A DNA stretch of 64,000 bases from positions 1-64,000 of the forward strand of contig NZ_KL370786.1 of assembly GCF_000701505.1 (NCBI RefSeq). Reading direction: 5' to 3'. Below the pieces are notes generated by a model, which saw nothing but the letters and a program-made list of their open reading frames with translations, made no database searches and was not told the origin of the DNA. Position numbers and translations under genes: made by a program. How positions within the stretch are numbered: the first letter of the stretch is position 1; each line of letters starts with the position of its first letter. This stretch comes from Dyadobacter crusticola DSM 16708. Its GTDB lineage: Bacteria > Bacteroidota > Bacteroidia > Cytophagales > Spirosomataceae. This document shows, piece after piece, positions 44,101 through 53,701 of this stretch.

Positions 44101-45289
44101 CAATGCATTCAAGTTTACTCCTGAGAATGGCCAGGTAGCAGTGCGGCTGCGCCTCAACAGGGATAATGCGCCCGAGGAGCAGCTGGAAATCAGCGTGCAA
44201 GACTCCGGTATTGGCATTCCTGAACACGCTCAGCAGAAAGTTTTTGAGCGGTTTTACCAGCACCCGATGCCAGACCACATGATCAATCAGGGCAGCGGGA
44301 TCGGTCTTTCCATTGCTGCGGAGTTTGTGAAAATGCATGGCGGCAGCATTGACCTGCAAAGCAGTGAAGGGCAGGGGAGCACTTTTACAGTCACATTACC
44401 ACTACGGGAAAGCACGTCCAGGGTACTGCCGGTGGAAACACCTGAGCCTGACACAGCAGCCCGGCCCGGCATTGATGTGGCAGTGACACCAGGAACGCCC
44501 GCACGAAAAAGGCCGGTGGTACTGTTGGTGGAAGACAATGACGAATTCCGTAACTATCTCAGGGAAGTACTTGGCCAGGAATATCAGATCCTGGAAGCAG
44601 CCAATGGAAAGCTCGGGCTACAGGTAACTCTGGAAAACATCCCCGACCTGATCGTAAGTGACGTTATGATGCCCGAGATGGACGGGATCGAGCTTTGCAA
44701 AACCATTAAAACCGATCGCCGCATTTCACACATCCCGGTTGTCCTGCTGACTGCCAAAGCCGAAGAGGAGCAGCAGTTACAGGGTTATCAGACCGGCGCG
44801 GATGCTTACGTAACAAAACCTTTCAGGCTGGATATCCTGCAGGTGCGCATCCGTAACCTGATCCGGCAGCGTGAGCAGCTGCAAAAACAATTTCAGCAGC
44901 ATATTCAGGTGCGGCCAAGTGAAGTTCAGGTACGCTCGCTTGATGAGGAGTTTATCAAAAAGGCCATTAAAGTGGTAGAGGATAATATCTCCAATCCGGA
45001 GTATACCGTCGAGGAGCTCAGCGACGCCATGTCAATGAGCAGGGTGTATCTGTATAAGAAAATCAATTCGCTGACAGGCAAAACACCCATTGAGTTCATC
45101 CGCATTATCCGCCTGAGAAGAGGCGCCGACCTGCTTGAAAAAAGCCAGCTTTCCGTGTCGGAGATCGCCTATCAGGTAGGCTTCAATAATCCCAAATACT
45201 TCGCCCGGTTATTCAAGGAAGAATATCAGGTACTACCCACAGAATACCGCAGGCAGGGCAGCCAGTTGGAGCGGAATAATTCAATTTAA
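41135..45289 (+). CDS. Hybrid two-component system sensor-regulator (HTCS) of the polysaccharide locus
   Basis: ATG 41135 begins a Sec signal (MRSWFVACFLILAGLLSG to VVAQ), giving 1384 residues; an upstream TTG is less likely. Domain order: N-terminal propeller repeats (GLSHNQVNCFLKDSRGFVWV; GKIWIGTDHGGINILD), Y_Y_Y domain (NFLHPEKNRYLYQLAGFNNR, ending PPLWRTWWAYM), one membrane helix, HisKA (NVSHEFRTPLTLML, His873), HATPase_c (LLSNAFKFTPENG; GSGIGLSIAAEF), receiver (DLIVSDVMMPEMDG, Asp1176) and AraC-type DNA-binding domain at the end (LSVSEIAYQVGFNNPKYFAR). It senses periplasmic oligosaccharide and activates the susCD genes that follow. A strong terminator separates it from susC. Confidence 0.95.
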   Translation: MRSWFVACFLILAGLLSGTRMVVAQSSDYQFSRYNAEKGLSHNQVNCFLKDSRGFVWVGTADGLNRFDGYSFRVFKHDPADTTSLSDHFINSIFEDPEGYIWINTRKGFNIYDPSTESIDRNASKAAKRLGLSDADFGAIIKTHAGDYWINHNKLGLTKYLSKTKKLLRIPLKPLLDPLKGITRAITDFNEDARGNLWIVCNDGLIARIDAHSNQAGFQSALLKVKNLGISPNYRIFVDEQRQPWVYVVKAVFGAFYLDTERNRLLVASTTGPDFRLSNNAVSAIVQGPEGKIWIGTDHGGINILDKQTGKVSTLLSNANDPRTISQNSILSLYKDPTGMIWAGTFKKGFSSYHQNIFKFSLIRHLPAVPGSLPFEDVNVFTEDPSGNIWLGTNGGGLIYYNRSKNTFRQYKNIPGDPSSLSNNVIVSMFLDKSGLLWIGTYFGGLNSFDGNTFTRYLHNPADSTSLVDDRVWEIFEDSQRRLWVGTLADGLDLFDRNKKTFKHYRRLAPNSVSSDYISALLEDKNGDLWIGTANGIDVLKRSTGKFIHYMYAAGDPLSLSSDGVTSLALDSLDNIWVGTSEGLNRYDRKRNGFVSYSTRHGLPDNSILTIVVDKKQNLWLGTPKGLVNLRVTKRVAGIPARFEVSTYNEIDGLQGRGFNENAALVLRSGELIFGGANGFSIFDPAKIRDEAVPAPVTLTNFQIFNQSVLPGELVAGKPVLSRSISETERIVLKHSQNVFSIEFAALNFLHPEKNRYLYQLAGFNNRWFEADNTRKVTYTNLDPGTYVFKVRMKGGGPSSERRLELEILPPLWRTWWAYMIYVLLVIGALLVARWVLIEREKMNFELEQERRHAQQMHELDLMKIRFFTNVSHEFRTPLTLMLTPLENLLHNIQSDHSVHKQLSLIHRNAKRLLNLVTQILDFKKLEVEETRFNAESGDIVQFIREIAHTFSDLSEHKHISYLFESEVDSRYADFDQDKLSKIMYNLLSNAFKFTPENGQVAVRLRLNRDNAPEEQLEISVQDSGIGIPEHAQQKVFERFYQHPMPDHMINQGSGIGLSIAAEFVKMHGGSIDLQSSEGQGSTFTVTLPLRESTSRVLPVETPEPDTAARPGIDVAVTPGTPARKRPVVLLVEDNDEFRNYLREVLGQEYQILEAANGKLGLQVTLENIPDLIVSDVMMPEMDGIELCKTIKTDRRISHIPVVLLTAKAEEEQQLQGYQTGADAYVTKPFRLDILQVRIRNLIRQREQLQKQFQQHIQVRPSEVQVRSLDEEFIKKAIKVVEDNISNPEYTVEELSDAMSMSRVYLYKKINSLTGKTPIEFIRIIRLRRGADLLEKSQLSVSEIAYQVGFNNPKYFARLFKEEYQVLPTEYRRQGSQLERNNSI

Positions 45290-45308
45290 TGATCTGATGT
45301 TCTAAAAA

Positions 45309-45348
45309 GGGCAGACAATGCATTGGCCGCATTGCCTGCCCCTTTTTT
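45309..45348 (+). terminator. Rho-independent terminator after the HTCS gene
   Basis: Perfect 13-base stem apart from one A/C bulge pair: GGGCAGACAATGC (45309-45321) against GCATTGCCTGCCC (45329-45341), 7-base loop, then C and six T. It isolates the regulator transcript from susC. Confidence 0.85.
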
Positions 45349-45577
45349 GTTGCTGATCGGAGTTAAAACTGTAAAATACTACGAAAAATCAGCTGAAAGT
45401 ACCTCATAGTTTACAAATGATCCCCCAACTGTAAACATTTGAATACCTCCGATCATGATTTTATAAGACACATTTGTCCAACTATTCATTCGATTTGTCC
45501 CATACACGCGGCCGCTTGAAGCAGTCACGGAATTGTCTAAATCGGGGTGAAGAGGCAGGCTTATAAAACCAAACAAC

Positions 45578-48500
45578 ATGCAACAAAATTTGTACGAAGA
45601 CAGGCAGGTGAAGCAAAGCTTACGATTCTTGCCGGCATTATTTCAGTCCCTCCTCATGCTGGCGGCGGTCATCTGTTCAGCCGGTGGGGTATTGGCGCAG
45701 GCGGACGCAAAAAGAACAGTGACGGGTGTGGTGCTTTCCGATGATCGCGGTGACGGAATCCCGGGAGCGAGCGTGGTGATTAAGGGAACATCCAATGGTA
45801 CAACCACCAACACCCAGGGCGAATTTACTATCGAAGCAGCAGCGGCAAATACGCTCGTGATCTCATTCATTGGTTACGAAAGCCAGGAGCTTCCGGTGGG
45901 GAACAGGACCAAGATCGAGGTGCGCTTAAAGGAGAGCATTTCCAGTCTGGATGAAGTAGTGGTAGTAGGATATGGAGAGATGAAGAAAACGGACGTGTCC
46001 AGCTCACAGGTAACGGTATCAGGAAAAGATCTGAGCAAGACCATTAATACGTCGCTGGAACAAGGCTTGCAGGGCCGCGCTGCCAACGTAATGGTACAGC
46101 AAAACTCGGGACAGCCCGGCGCAGCGCCTTCGGTACTGATCCGCGGATTGAGCTCGCTGACTGGTACTACGCAACCATTATATGTAATCGACGGTGTGCA
46201 GATCAAGCCGGACAACATGCGCGATGATCCGAATAACCGTCCAACGGGATTTTCCAACATCCTTTCCAGCATTAACCCCGACGATATCGAAACGATCAAC
46301 GTTTTGCAGGGTCCATCTGCGACTGCTATTTATGGTGCGGTAGGTGCAAACGGCGTTGTTATGATCACCACCAAGCGCGGAAAGGCGGGAGAAGCAAAGG
46401 TTACCTTCAATTCACTGGTAACAATCCAGTCTGAGCCAAAGCACATTGATGTAATGAACCTGCGTGAATATGCGCAGTTCAGAAATGAAGCGGAGGCAGT
46501 GGGCGGAACCGCAACAGACCCGAGCTTTGCAGACCCTTCGGTATTGGGTGAAGGTACCAACTGGCAGAGCGCACTTTTCCGTCCTACTACATTACAGAAG
46601 TACTCAGTGGGACTGAGCGGCGGTACCGAGAAGTCAACGTACTATCTTTCAGGAGAATACTTCAATCAGAAAGGGATTGTGGAAGGCTCTGGGTTTAAGC
46701 GCTATAACGGGCGTTTAAACCTGGAAAACCAGACGCGTAACTGGTTGAAAATCGGTGCGAACATGAGCGTGGGTATCACCGAAGAGAAGGTAAATACCAA
46801 CAATGGGGGCATTATCCAGCTTGCATTGGACCAGAACCCAAGCGTACCGGTGACCAACCCGGACGGAAGCTGGGGCGGGCCTACAACTACCCAGTTCCAG
46901 TTTACCAACCCGGTAATGATCTCGCGGATTTACAATGATTACAACCGCCGGACTTCCATCCTGGGAAGCTTGTTTGCAGATGTAAAACTGGCTAAAAACC
47001 TGGTTTGGCACACAGAGGCAAATGGAAGCGCAGAGTTCCTTAAATATTATTCATTCCACCCATCGTATACAATCGGCGGTTTCGTGGTGTCACAGGATGC
47101 AGCAACTTCAACCAGGTCGGTGAATACCAATACTTGGTGGAGCTTGCACAGCCGGCTTACCTATGATCTGAAACTGAACAAGCACGGTATCAACATCATG
47201 GCAGGCCACGAGGCGCAGGAGTTTACTTACGAGTCGCTGACTGGTACCCGCAAGAAATTTATCACCAATACCATTGAAGAGCTTTCCGGCGGCGACGGGT
47301 CGGTGATTTCCAATGTAAGTAACAACAGCGGCAAGGGCGCAGGTTCTCGCGAGTCGTATTTTGCCCGTGTGAATTATAGCTTTAACGAGCGCTACTTTTT
47401 GCAAGGTACTTACCGGATGGACGGTTCGTCGGCATTCCGCCAGGGACGTCGCTGGGGCAACTTCCCTGCTGTATCGGTTGCATGGAGAGTGTCGGAAGAG
47501 CCGTTCCTGAAAAGTGTCAACGAGATCAACGACCTGAAATTAAGATTTGAGATCGGTCGCTCAGGAAACCAGGGAAGTGGCGGAAACGCGGTATTCTCAA
47601 CGCTGCAAAGCGTGCCGACGGGTTGGGGAACGGGCTTTCTCGCATCCAACTTCGCCAACGAGTTCCTGACCTGGGAAAAGGATGATGTAATCAATGCCGG
47701 ACTTGACCTGCACATGTTCAGCAACCGTTTGGAACTGATCGTAGATGCTTATATCAAGAATATTACCAGTCTGATCACGGTAAACTCTTATCCGTTTACC
47801 TACGGCGGCGATATTGCTTACTCTCCGGGGTATCTGAGCTGGCCCGCTGTGAATGCAGGATCGATGAAAAACAGGGGCGTGGGGTTCACATTGAACACAG
47901 TCAACATCGATAAAGGCGGTTTTTACTGGAAAACAGGGCTCAACCTTTCCTTCGACCGTAACAAAGTAACCTCGCTTCTGAACCCGATCACACCGGTCTG
48001 GAATGCTACTTCGGTAGGTTTCAAAACAGAAGTAGGCCAGCCTGCCAGTATGATCACTGGCTACATTGCAGACGGTCTGTTCCAGGATGCCAACGATATC
48101 AGGAACCACGCTGTCCAAACCTCTAACAACGAGTTGACGATCAATCCGGCAACAGGTAGCTGGGTAGGGGATACCAAGTTCCGTGATTTGAACAACGACG
48201 GCGTGATCGATGCCGAAGACCGTACTGTGATCGGAAACCCATGGCCGAAGTTTACGCTGGGTTTCAACAACAACATGACTTACAGGAATTTCGAATTAAA
48301 TGCATTCCTGACCGGAAGCTTCAAGAACGATATTCTGAACTATCCACGCTACCGTGCTGAAATCCCCGGTAATGGCGGGGTATTCGGTAACCAGTGGTCG
48401 TCAGTAGCGAACTACGCAAGACCAAGCAGCTACGAGCCGGCTGATGCTGAAAATGTAACCCTTACCAACCCGGGCTACGCAATCCCGCGTATTGCGCCTG

Positions 48501-48796
48501 GTGACCCGAATGGTAACAACAGGATGAATACCAACTTCATTGAAGACGGCAGCTACGTACGTTTGAAAAACATCACGATCAGCTACAACTTCCCAAAGAG
48601 CATTCTGAAAGACACTTTCGTAAGAGGGTTAAGAGCTTCGGTGGGTGCGCAAAACCTTTTTACAATTACCAAATACAAAGGGTATGATCCTGAAATCGGG
48701 ATGGTTAACTACGGAGGTACTGTAATGGCAGGTATTGATACGGGACGTTATCCTTCGGTGCGCATGTACTCTTTCGGTCTGCTGGCTGATTTCTAA
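45578..48796 (+). CDS. SusC/RagA-family TonB-dependent oligosaccharide importer
   Basis: The 1072-residue outer-membrane protein has a Sec signal (ending about GGVLAQ), a carboxypeptidase-regulatory-like domain (RTVTGVVLSDDRGDGIPGAS; LVISFIGYESQELPVGN), a TonB box (LDEVVVVGYGEMKKTDVS), a plug domain (NVMVQQNSGQPGAAPSVLIR; INVLQGPSATAIYGAVGAN) and a 22-strand barrel ending in a Phe (YSFGLLADF). With SusD it forms the pedal-bin importer for long oligosaccharides. It is the first gene after the HTCS terminator, with 229 bases upstream that should contain the HTCS-controlled promoter. Confidence 0.96.
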   Translation: MQQNLYEDRQVKQSLRFLPALFQSLLMLAAVICSAGGVLAQADAKRTVTGVVLSDDRGDGIPGASVVIKGTSNGTTTNTQGEFTIEAAAANTLVISFIGYESQELPVGNRTKIEVRLKESISSLDEVVVVGYGEMKKTDVSSSQVTVSGKDLSKTINTSLEQGLQGRAANVMVQQNSGQPGAAPSVLIRGLSSLTGTTQPLYVIDGVQIKPDNMRDDPNNRPTGFSNILSSINPDDIETINVLQGPSATAIYGAVGANGVVMITTKRGKAGEAKVTFNSLVTIQSEPKHIDVMNLREYAQFRNEAEAVGGTATDPSFADPSVLGEGTNWQSALFRPTTLQKYSVGLSGGTEKSTYYLSGEYFNQKGIVEGSGFKRYNGRLNLENQTRNWLKIGANMSVGITEEKVNTNNGGIIQLALDQNPSVPVTNPDGSWGGPTTTQFQFTNPVMISRIYNDYNRRTSILGSLFADVKLAKNLVWHTEANGSAEFLKYYSFHPSYTIGGFVVSQDAATSTRSVNTNTWWSLHSRLTYDLKLNKHGINIMAGHEAQEFTYESLTGTRKKFITNTIEELSGGDGSVISNVSNNSGKGAGSRESYFARVNYSFNERYFLQGTYRMDGSSAFRQGRRWGNFPAVSVAWRVSEEPFLKSVNEINDLKLRFEIGRSGNQGSGGNAVFSTLQSVPTGWGTGFLASNFANEFLTWEKDDVINAGLDLHMFSNRLELIVDAYIKNITSLITVNSYPFTYGGDIAYSPGYLSWPAVNAGSMKNRGVGFTLNTVNIDKGGFYWKTGLNLSFDRNKVTSLLNPITPVWNATSVGFKTEVGQPASMITGYIADGLFQDANDIRNHAVQTSNNELTINPATGSWVGDTKFRDLNNDGVIDAEDRTVIGNPWPKFTLGFNNNMTYRNFELNAFLTGSFKNDILNYPRYRAEIPGNGGVFGNQWSSVANYARPSSYEPADAENVTLTNPGYAIPRIAPGDPNGNNRMNTNFIEDGSYVRLKNITISYNFPKSILKDTFVRGLRASVGAQNLFTITKYKGYDPEIGMVNYGGTVMAGIDTGRYPSVRMYSFGLLADF

Positions 48797-48842
48797 CAAA
48801 CCAGGTTTTTTGACTTAATACCCAGATTTTAAAATACTCAAT

Positions 48843-50468
48843 ATGCAATTCAAATTAAAACTCATAGCGGCAATAGGGGCATTAACGCTCATGCAGGGAT
48901 GCAGTGAAGACTTCCTGGACCGTCCGCCGCTGGACGCGCTTACTTCCGGTAATTTCTATAAAACAGACGAAGAGATCCTGGCCGGCACTGCGCCGCTGTA
49001 TAACATCGTTTGGTTTGATTTCAACGACAAAGCAGCGATGTCATTTCAGGAAGCACGGGCAGGAAACCTGAACTCCAATGACCGTACTGCTTACGTAAAG
49101 CACGCAATTCCGTCTACAGACGTGAATACGCTGTTGCCTGGTTATAAGTCTTTTTACAAAATCATCGCCCAAAGCAATAATGCTTACAAAGCGATTAAGG
49201 AGGCGACAGGAAGTACCGCTTCCGCTGCTGTAAAAGGGCAGGGATTGGGTGAATGCCGGTTTATGCGCGCAACAGCCTATTACTACCTGGTTACCAACTG
49301 GGGCGCTGTGCCGATCGTGTACGACAATGTGGCCCAGATCAATGAGCCGCCGGTTCGGAATAAAGTGGAAGATATATGGAAACTGGTTATCCAGGATTAC
49401 CGTTTCGCGGCAGCAAACCTGCCTGCGACCACAGTACAAGGCCGTTTGACAAAATACTCGGCCGAAGGAATGCTGGCGCGGATGTACCTGATGCGTGCGG
49501 GTTTGAACCAGAATGGTACACGTAACCAATCTGACCTGGATAGCGCGAGATACTATGCAGAAAGTGTGATTACCAAAAGCGGACTTTCGCTTGCACCAAC
49601 TTATGCTGAGCTTTTCGAAAGTGCAAACCACAATGCGACCAAGAACAATCCGGAAAGTCTGTTCTCTCTGCAATGGATGCCGATCAGCAATCCCTGGGGT
49701 ATCAATAACTCTTTCCAGGCTTACTTCGCTTACGATGCCAATATTACCGGAACAGGTGACGGCTGGGGGGCAGCGCAGGGCGTTTCTGCGGATCTTGTAA
49801 AATATTTTACCGAAAACCCTGCGGATTCTTTGCGCAGAAAGGCGATCGGTATGTTTGACGGCGATGTTTATCCGAATATCAACAAAGCCAATGGTGGTCT
49901 GAGATATGTAAGACCGGCTGCATTGGCGGCAGTCAAGAAGTATATCGTAGGTTCGCCTGCGGATAATGGCGGACTGGGCGGATTTATGTCAGCCAACATC
50001 AATTCCTACATGCTGCGCCTCGCCGAAGTTTACCTGATCTACGCAGACGCCGTATTGGGCAACAATGCAACTACTGCCGATCCGAAAGCGCTCGAATATT
50101 TCAATGCAGTGAGGAGAAGAGCGGGCATGCCGCTGAAAACCTCCCTTACTTTTGAGGATATATTCAAAGAAAGAAGGATCGAGACTGTGTTTGAAGGTAA
50201 CTCCTGGAACGAGATCGTGCGGTGGTACTACTTCAATCCTGCCAAAGCGATAGCTTACACAGCGTCGCAGCACAAGGAAAACTACACCATGAGCTATGTA
50301 GCGGGCTCTACCAATCCGCGGAAGTACACGGTAACCTATTCGCCAGCCGAGTATTATCCATTGTCGGACGCGACGTTGTACCTCCCGTTCCCGGAAGCTG
50401 AGATCATCAATGCGCCTTCCCTGAAAAACGAGCCGGTCGCTTTTGATTTTAGCAAATTGAAAGACTAA
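48843..50468 (+). CDS. SusD/RagB-family surface glycan-binding lipoprotein
   Basis: The 541-residue lipoprotein (signal with Cys20 in LMQGCSEDFLDRPP) has the TPR-like helical SusD fold: GTAPLYNIVWFDFNDKAAM, LLPGYKSFYKIIAQSNNAYK, GECRFMRATAYYYLVTNWGA and the C-terminal YLPFPEAEIINAPSLK. It caps the SusC barrel and supplies substrate. It lies 46 bases after susC, in the normal order. The length is usual for the family. Confidence 0.95.
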   Translation: MQFKLKLIAAIGALTLMQGCSEDFLDRPPLDALTSGNFYKTDEEILAGTAPLYNIVWFDFNDKAAMSFQEARAGNLNSNDRTAYVKHAIPSTDVNTLLPGYKSFYKIIAQSNNAYKAIKEATGSTASAAVKGQGLGECRFMRATAYYYLVTNWGAVPIVYDNVAQINEPPVRNKVEDIWKLVIQDYRFAAANLPATTVQGRLTKYSAEGMLARMYLMRAGLNQNGTRNQSDLDSARYYAESVITKSGLSLAPTYAELFESANHNATKNNPESLFSLQWMPISNPWGINNSFQAYFAYDANITGTGDGWGAAQGVSADLVKYFTENPADSLRRKAIGMFDGDVYPNINKANGGLRYVRPAALAAVKKYIVGSPADNGGLGGFMSANINSYMLRLAEVYLIYADAVLGNNATTADPKALEYFNAVRRRAGMPLKTSLTFEDIFKERRIETVFEGNSWNEIVRWYYFNPAKAIAYTASQHKENYTMSYVAGSTNPRKYTVTYSPAEYYPLSDATLYLPFPEAEIINAPSLKNEPVAFDFSKLKD

Positions 50469-50487
50469 CCTCTAATCTAATTAAGAT

Positions 50488-51654
50488 ATGAAATTCAAGG
50501 ATTTATATAGAACAGGTCTGACAATATTGGCGGCCGCAGTGATGCTGGTTTCCTTTCAGAGCTGTAACAATGATGATATCGACGGCGCGCCTGTGATCAG
50601 TAACGTGCGTCTGCTGGACCCCACGAAGGCTGATAGCTCGCTGACAGCGGCGGAGCCTGGCAGCTTGATCGTGATCCAGGGTCAGAACCTGGGCAGTGTG
50701 TTGAAGGTGTACTTCAATGATTTTGAAGCTACATTCAACTCTGCCCTGGGCAGCAACTCTAATATCGTGATCGCGATACCTGCCAATGCACCTACCAAAG
50801 CGGTAGACGCTGGTGTTTCGAGCAAGATCAGGGTAGTTACCAATGGCGGAGAGGCTACTTACGATTTTGTACTCACTGCGCCGAGTCCTGTTATCACCGG
50901 CCTGTATTCAGAATTTATCAAGCCGGGCAACAATATCGTGATCAATGGCGACTACTTCTACAATGTCAAATCTGTGAAGGTAGGAGAGACCAGTCTGCAG
51001 ATCGTGAGCAGCTCAGTTACGTCGATCACTGCCAAAATGCCCGCTACTGCGGCTGTTGGTGCAGTAACCGTCGAAGGAGAATTTGGCACAGCGAAAACAA
51101 ACTTCAAGGTCAACGACAATGAAGGTAATATGATCAACTTCGACGTACCTGCGACGAGCTGGGGATCGGAAGTTTGCTGGGGCGCAGCGCCTATCATGCC
51201 TGCCAACGATCCTGGCGCTATTTCAGGCAAATATTCCCGCATTAAGTCTACCAAGCTGCCCGCTACCGGCTACAACGACGCCTGGGTATTCTCGACCTGT
51301 TCATTTGATTTCAAACTGGCTCCGGGAGCCGCTGCTGACAGACAGTTCAAATTCGAGCACAACATCGCAGAGCCCTGGAAAGCTGGTAAGTACGACATTA
51401 CGATCACGGCAGATAAAAGCGAGTACAACTACTCATTTCAGCCTTGGAACTCAACAGAGTACGCCGCTACCGGCTACCAGACAAATGGTTGGAGAACTGC
51501 AGTAATAGAATTGTCCGAGTTTAAAAATGCAGCAGGTAACACCATTACTGACGTTTCCAAAATCACGGACCTGAAAGTACTGTTCAACACACCGGACGTC
51601 GTAATCGCATCTTTCAATGGCAGTGTGGATAATTTCCGGATCGTGAAGAAGTAA
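50488..51654 (+). CDS. Surface glycan-binding lipoprotein with IPT/TIG domains (SusE-position)
   Basis: The 388-residue lipoprotein has Cys26 in MLVSFQSCNNDD. Two IPT/TIG immunoglobulin-like domains follow (SLIVIQGQNLGSVLKVYFND; NNIVINGDYFYNVKSVKVGE). The C-terminal half (about 215-388) starts near MINFDVPATSWGSEVCWGAA and ends FNGSVDNFRIVKK, like the carbohydrate-binding half of glycan-binding surface proteins. Position right after susD supports this role. It would hold polysaccharide on the cell surface for the secreted enzyme. A strong inverted repeat follows the stop. Confidence 0.85.
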   Translation: MKFKDLYRTGLTILAAAVMLVSFQSCNNDDIDGAPVISNVRLLDPTKADSSLTAAEPGSLIVIQGQNLGSVLKVYFNDFEATFNSALGSNSNIVIAIPANAPTKAVDAGVSSKIRVVTNGGEATYDFVLTAPSPVITGLYSEFIKPGNNIVINGDYFYNVKSVKVGETSLQIVSSSVTSITAKMPATAAVGAVTVEGEFGTAKTNFKVNDNEGNMINFDVPATSWGSEVCWGAAPIMPANDPGAISGKYSRIKSTKLPATGYNDAWVFSTCSFDFKLAPGAAADRQFKFEHNIAEPWKAGKYDITITADKSEYNYSFQPWNSTEYAATGYQTNGWRTAVIELSEFKNAAGNTITDVSKITDLKVLFNTPDVVIASFNGSVDNFRIVKK

Positions 51655-51690
51655 CACTTCGACCGCCCGGCGGCCCGGTGCGCTCTACCG

Positions 51691-51744
51691 TTCGACTGCG
51701 CTCAGGGTGACAAGGCTAAGTTTGTCACCCTGAGCGCAGTCGAA
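51691..51744. repeat. 23-base perfect inverted repeat in the polysaccharide locus
   Basis: The arm TTCGACTGCGCTCAGGGTGA (first 20 of 23 bases, 51691-51713) is exactly inverted at 51722-51744, with an 8-base loop. No T tract follows. It resembles REP-type extragenic elements. A partial copy of the arm end (GCGGTCGAAGGG) follows at about 51757-51768. It can act as an mRNA stabiliser or attenuator between the binding genes and the enzyme genes. Confidence 0.8.
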
Positions 51745-51789
51745 GGGAGGGGGGCGCGGTCGAAGGGCAAATGCGATAACTACCTATCA

Positions 51790-53673
51790 ATGCAAAAAAC
51801 ACTCGCATTCCTGCTCCTATATCTGCTTCCGCAGTACTTACCTGCGCAGATCGCGATTGACATCGATGCTGCTGCGGAGGTGAGGGAGGTCTCGCCTTAC
51901 CTCTATGGACGGAACAATTCTTTCTCTTCCACGGACCCCAACTGGACTTTGCCTGGGGAAGAATTGATCCGCTTGCGTGATGGCGGCGTGCGGTTTTTTC
52001 GGGAGAGCGGCGGGAATAATTCCAGTAAGTACAACTGGCGCAAAAAACTCAGCAGCCACCCCGATTGGTACAACAATGTATATACCAACAATTGGGACCA
52101 GGTTGCCAAATCACTGCAAATGCATTTTCCGGCAGCGCAGGGGATGTGGGCTTTCCCGCTTTTGGGTCATGCGGCCAAAACCAATGAAGCCAACTTTGCC
52201 GATTGGGATTACAATCAGTCCAAATGGTGGGAGGGCGTTAATCAGAATCTTGCCGGCAATGGGATCCCCAATGCAGCTGGCGTGAAAGCCAAAAAGGAAG
52301 GCGACATTAACCTGTACCTTGAAAAGTGGGAAGCCGATTCGTCTGTGGCAATACTGGATCATTGGTTTGGAAATGGTGGCCTGGGTTTGGACCGGGATCA
52401 GATCCGCTACTGGAATATGGACAATGAGCCGGAGATCTGGTCGGGAACGCACGATGACGTCATGCGCCAGCAAATTTCGCCGCAGGCTTTTATGCAACGA
52501 TACATCGAACTCGCCAAAAAAGCCCGCGCTAAATTCCCCGCCATTAAGCTTGTAGGTCCGGTCACTGCCAATGAATGGCAATGGTACAATTGGGACGGAA
52601 AGCCGGTTAGCGAGAATGGGAAGATTTACCCGTGGCTGGAATATTTTATCAAAACAATTGCTGAGGAACAGCAGAAAAGCGGAGTCAGGTTACTGGATGT
52701 GCTGGATATTCACTTTTATCCCGCTACAAAAAATACAGCCGAGGTTACTCAATTGCATCGCGTGTTTTTTGATAGAAATTACATTTTCCCCGAAGCGAAT
52801 GGTGTCAAAACCATCTTTGGAGGTTACGACAACAGCATTAACAAAGAGTACATATTTGCGCGCTGCAACGATTGGCTCGACCAGTATCTGGGAGCGGGAC
52901 ACGGAGTGACACTCGGACTGACCGAAGCAGGAATTGACCAGAGTATATCAGCGCCCGTTACCGCGGTTTGGTATGCTTCAACAATTGGGGAGTTCATGAA
53001 AAACGGCGTGGAGATCTTTACGCCCTGGACCTGGAAGCCGGGTATGTGGGAAACGCTGCATTTGCTCAGCCGCTACAATCAGACGCGTTCGGTAAAAGGT
53101 ACTTCTGCCAATGAAACGCTGGTATCTGCTTACCCGAGCATCAATGCTGCCGAAGATTCGCTTACCGTTATTCTGGTAAACCGGTCGCCGGAGCAAAGCC
53201 AGTCTGTGCGGATCAATGTAGCTAATTTCATTCCAGGTCAGGGGAATGCGCCGGTGTATACGCTTTCACAGTTGCCCGCTGCGGAAACTTTCCGGTCACA
53301 TACACAAAATGCATTGAAAAAGTCCGAAATGGCCGTAACAGGAACCATGTTGAATGCGACTCTGCCTGCCATGTCAGTGACTGCCGTGGTGCTGCGCAGC
53401 GATGGACAAATTTTGGGTAACGGCCAGGTTAATGCATCTGAAATCAAAGTTTTCCCAAATCCTGCCTGGGAGCGCGCGACGGTTCAATGGACAGAAAAGG
53501 AATTCTCAAAACTTGAAATATTTAACCTGAATGGTACACAGGTTTTTAAACAAAACCTGCAAAAAACACAGCGGGAAGCTTCCATTAATCCCCGGCTCAC
53601 TGCGGGAACATACCTGATCAAATTAACGGGTACAAATGGACAATCTGCTGTAAAACAAATTATAGTCCCTTGA
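51790..53673 (+). CDS. GH44-like glycoside hydrolase with T9SS sorting domain
   Basis: The 627-residue protein has a Sec signal (LPQYLPAQ), a TIM-barrel catalytic part of about 400 residues, a beta domain and a T9SS type A sorting domain (SEIKVFPNPAWERATVQWTE to SAVKQIIVP). Family 44 traits: VSPYLYGRNNSF near the start; WNMDNEPEIWSGTHDDVM with the acid/base Glu; RLLDVLDIHFYP; and GLTEAGIDQ with the likely nucleophile Glu. GH44 enzymes are endoglucanases or xyloglucanases. Secretion by T9SS places it outside the cell, where it would cut polymer before SusCD import. The family call rests on motif reading; the fold and catalytic pair are more certain than the exact family number. Confidence 0.78.
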   Translation: MQKTLAFLLLYLLPQYLPAQIAIDIDAAAEVREVSPYLYGRNNSFSSTDPNWTLPGEELIRLRDGGVRFFRESGGNNSSKYNWRKKLSSHPDWYNNVYTNNWDQVAKSLQMHFPAAQGMWAFPLLGHAAKTNEANFADWDYNQSKWWEGVNQNLAGNGIPNAAGVKAKKEGDINLYLEKWEADSSVAILDHWFGNGGLGLDRDQIRYWNMDNEPEIWSGTHDDVMRQQISPQAFMQRYIELAKKARAKFPAIKLVGPVTANEWQWYNWDGKPVSENGKIYPWLEYFIKTIAEEQQKSGVRLLDVLDIHFYPATKNTAEVTQLHRVFFDRNYIFPEANGVKTIFGGYDNSINKEYIFARCNDWLDQYLGAGHGVTLGLTEAGIDQSISAPVTAVWYASTIGEFMKNGVEIFTPWTWKPGMWETLHLLSRYNQTRSVKGTSANETLVSAYPSINAAEDSLTVILVNRSPEQSQSVRINVANFIPGQGNAPVYTLSQLPAAETFRSHTQNALKKSEMAVTGTMLNATLPAMSVTAVVLRSDGQILGNGQVNASEIKVFPNPAWERATVQWTEKEFSKLEIFNLNGTQVFKQNLQKTQREASINPRLTAGTYLIKLTGTNGQSAVKQIIVP

Positions 53674-53701
53674 CAGAGGGCACCTAACTACTTTTATCGA
53701 A

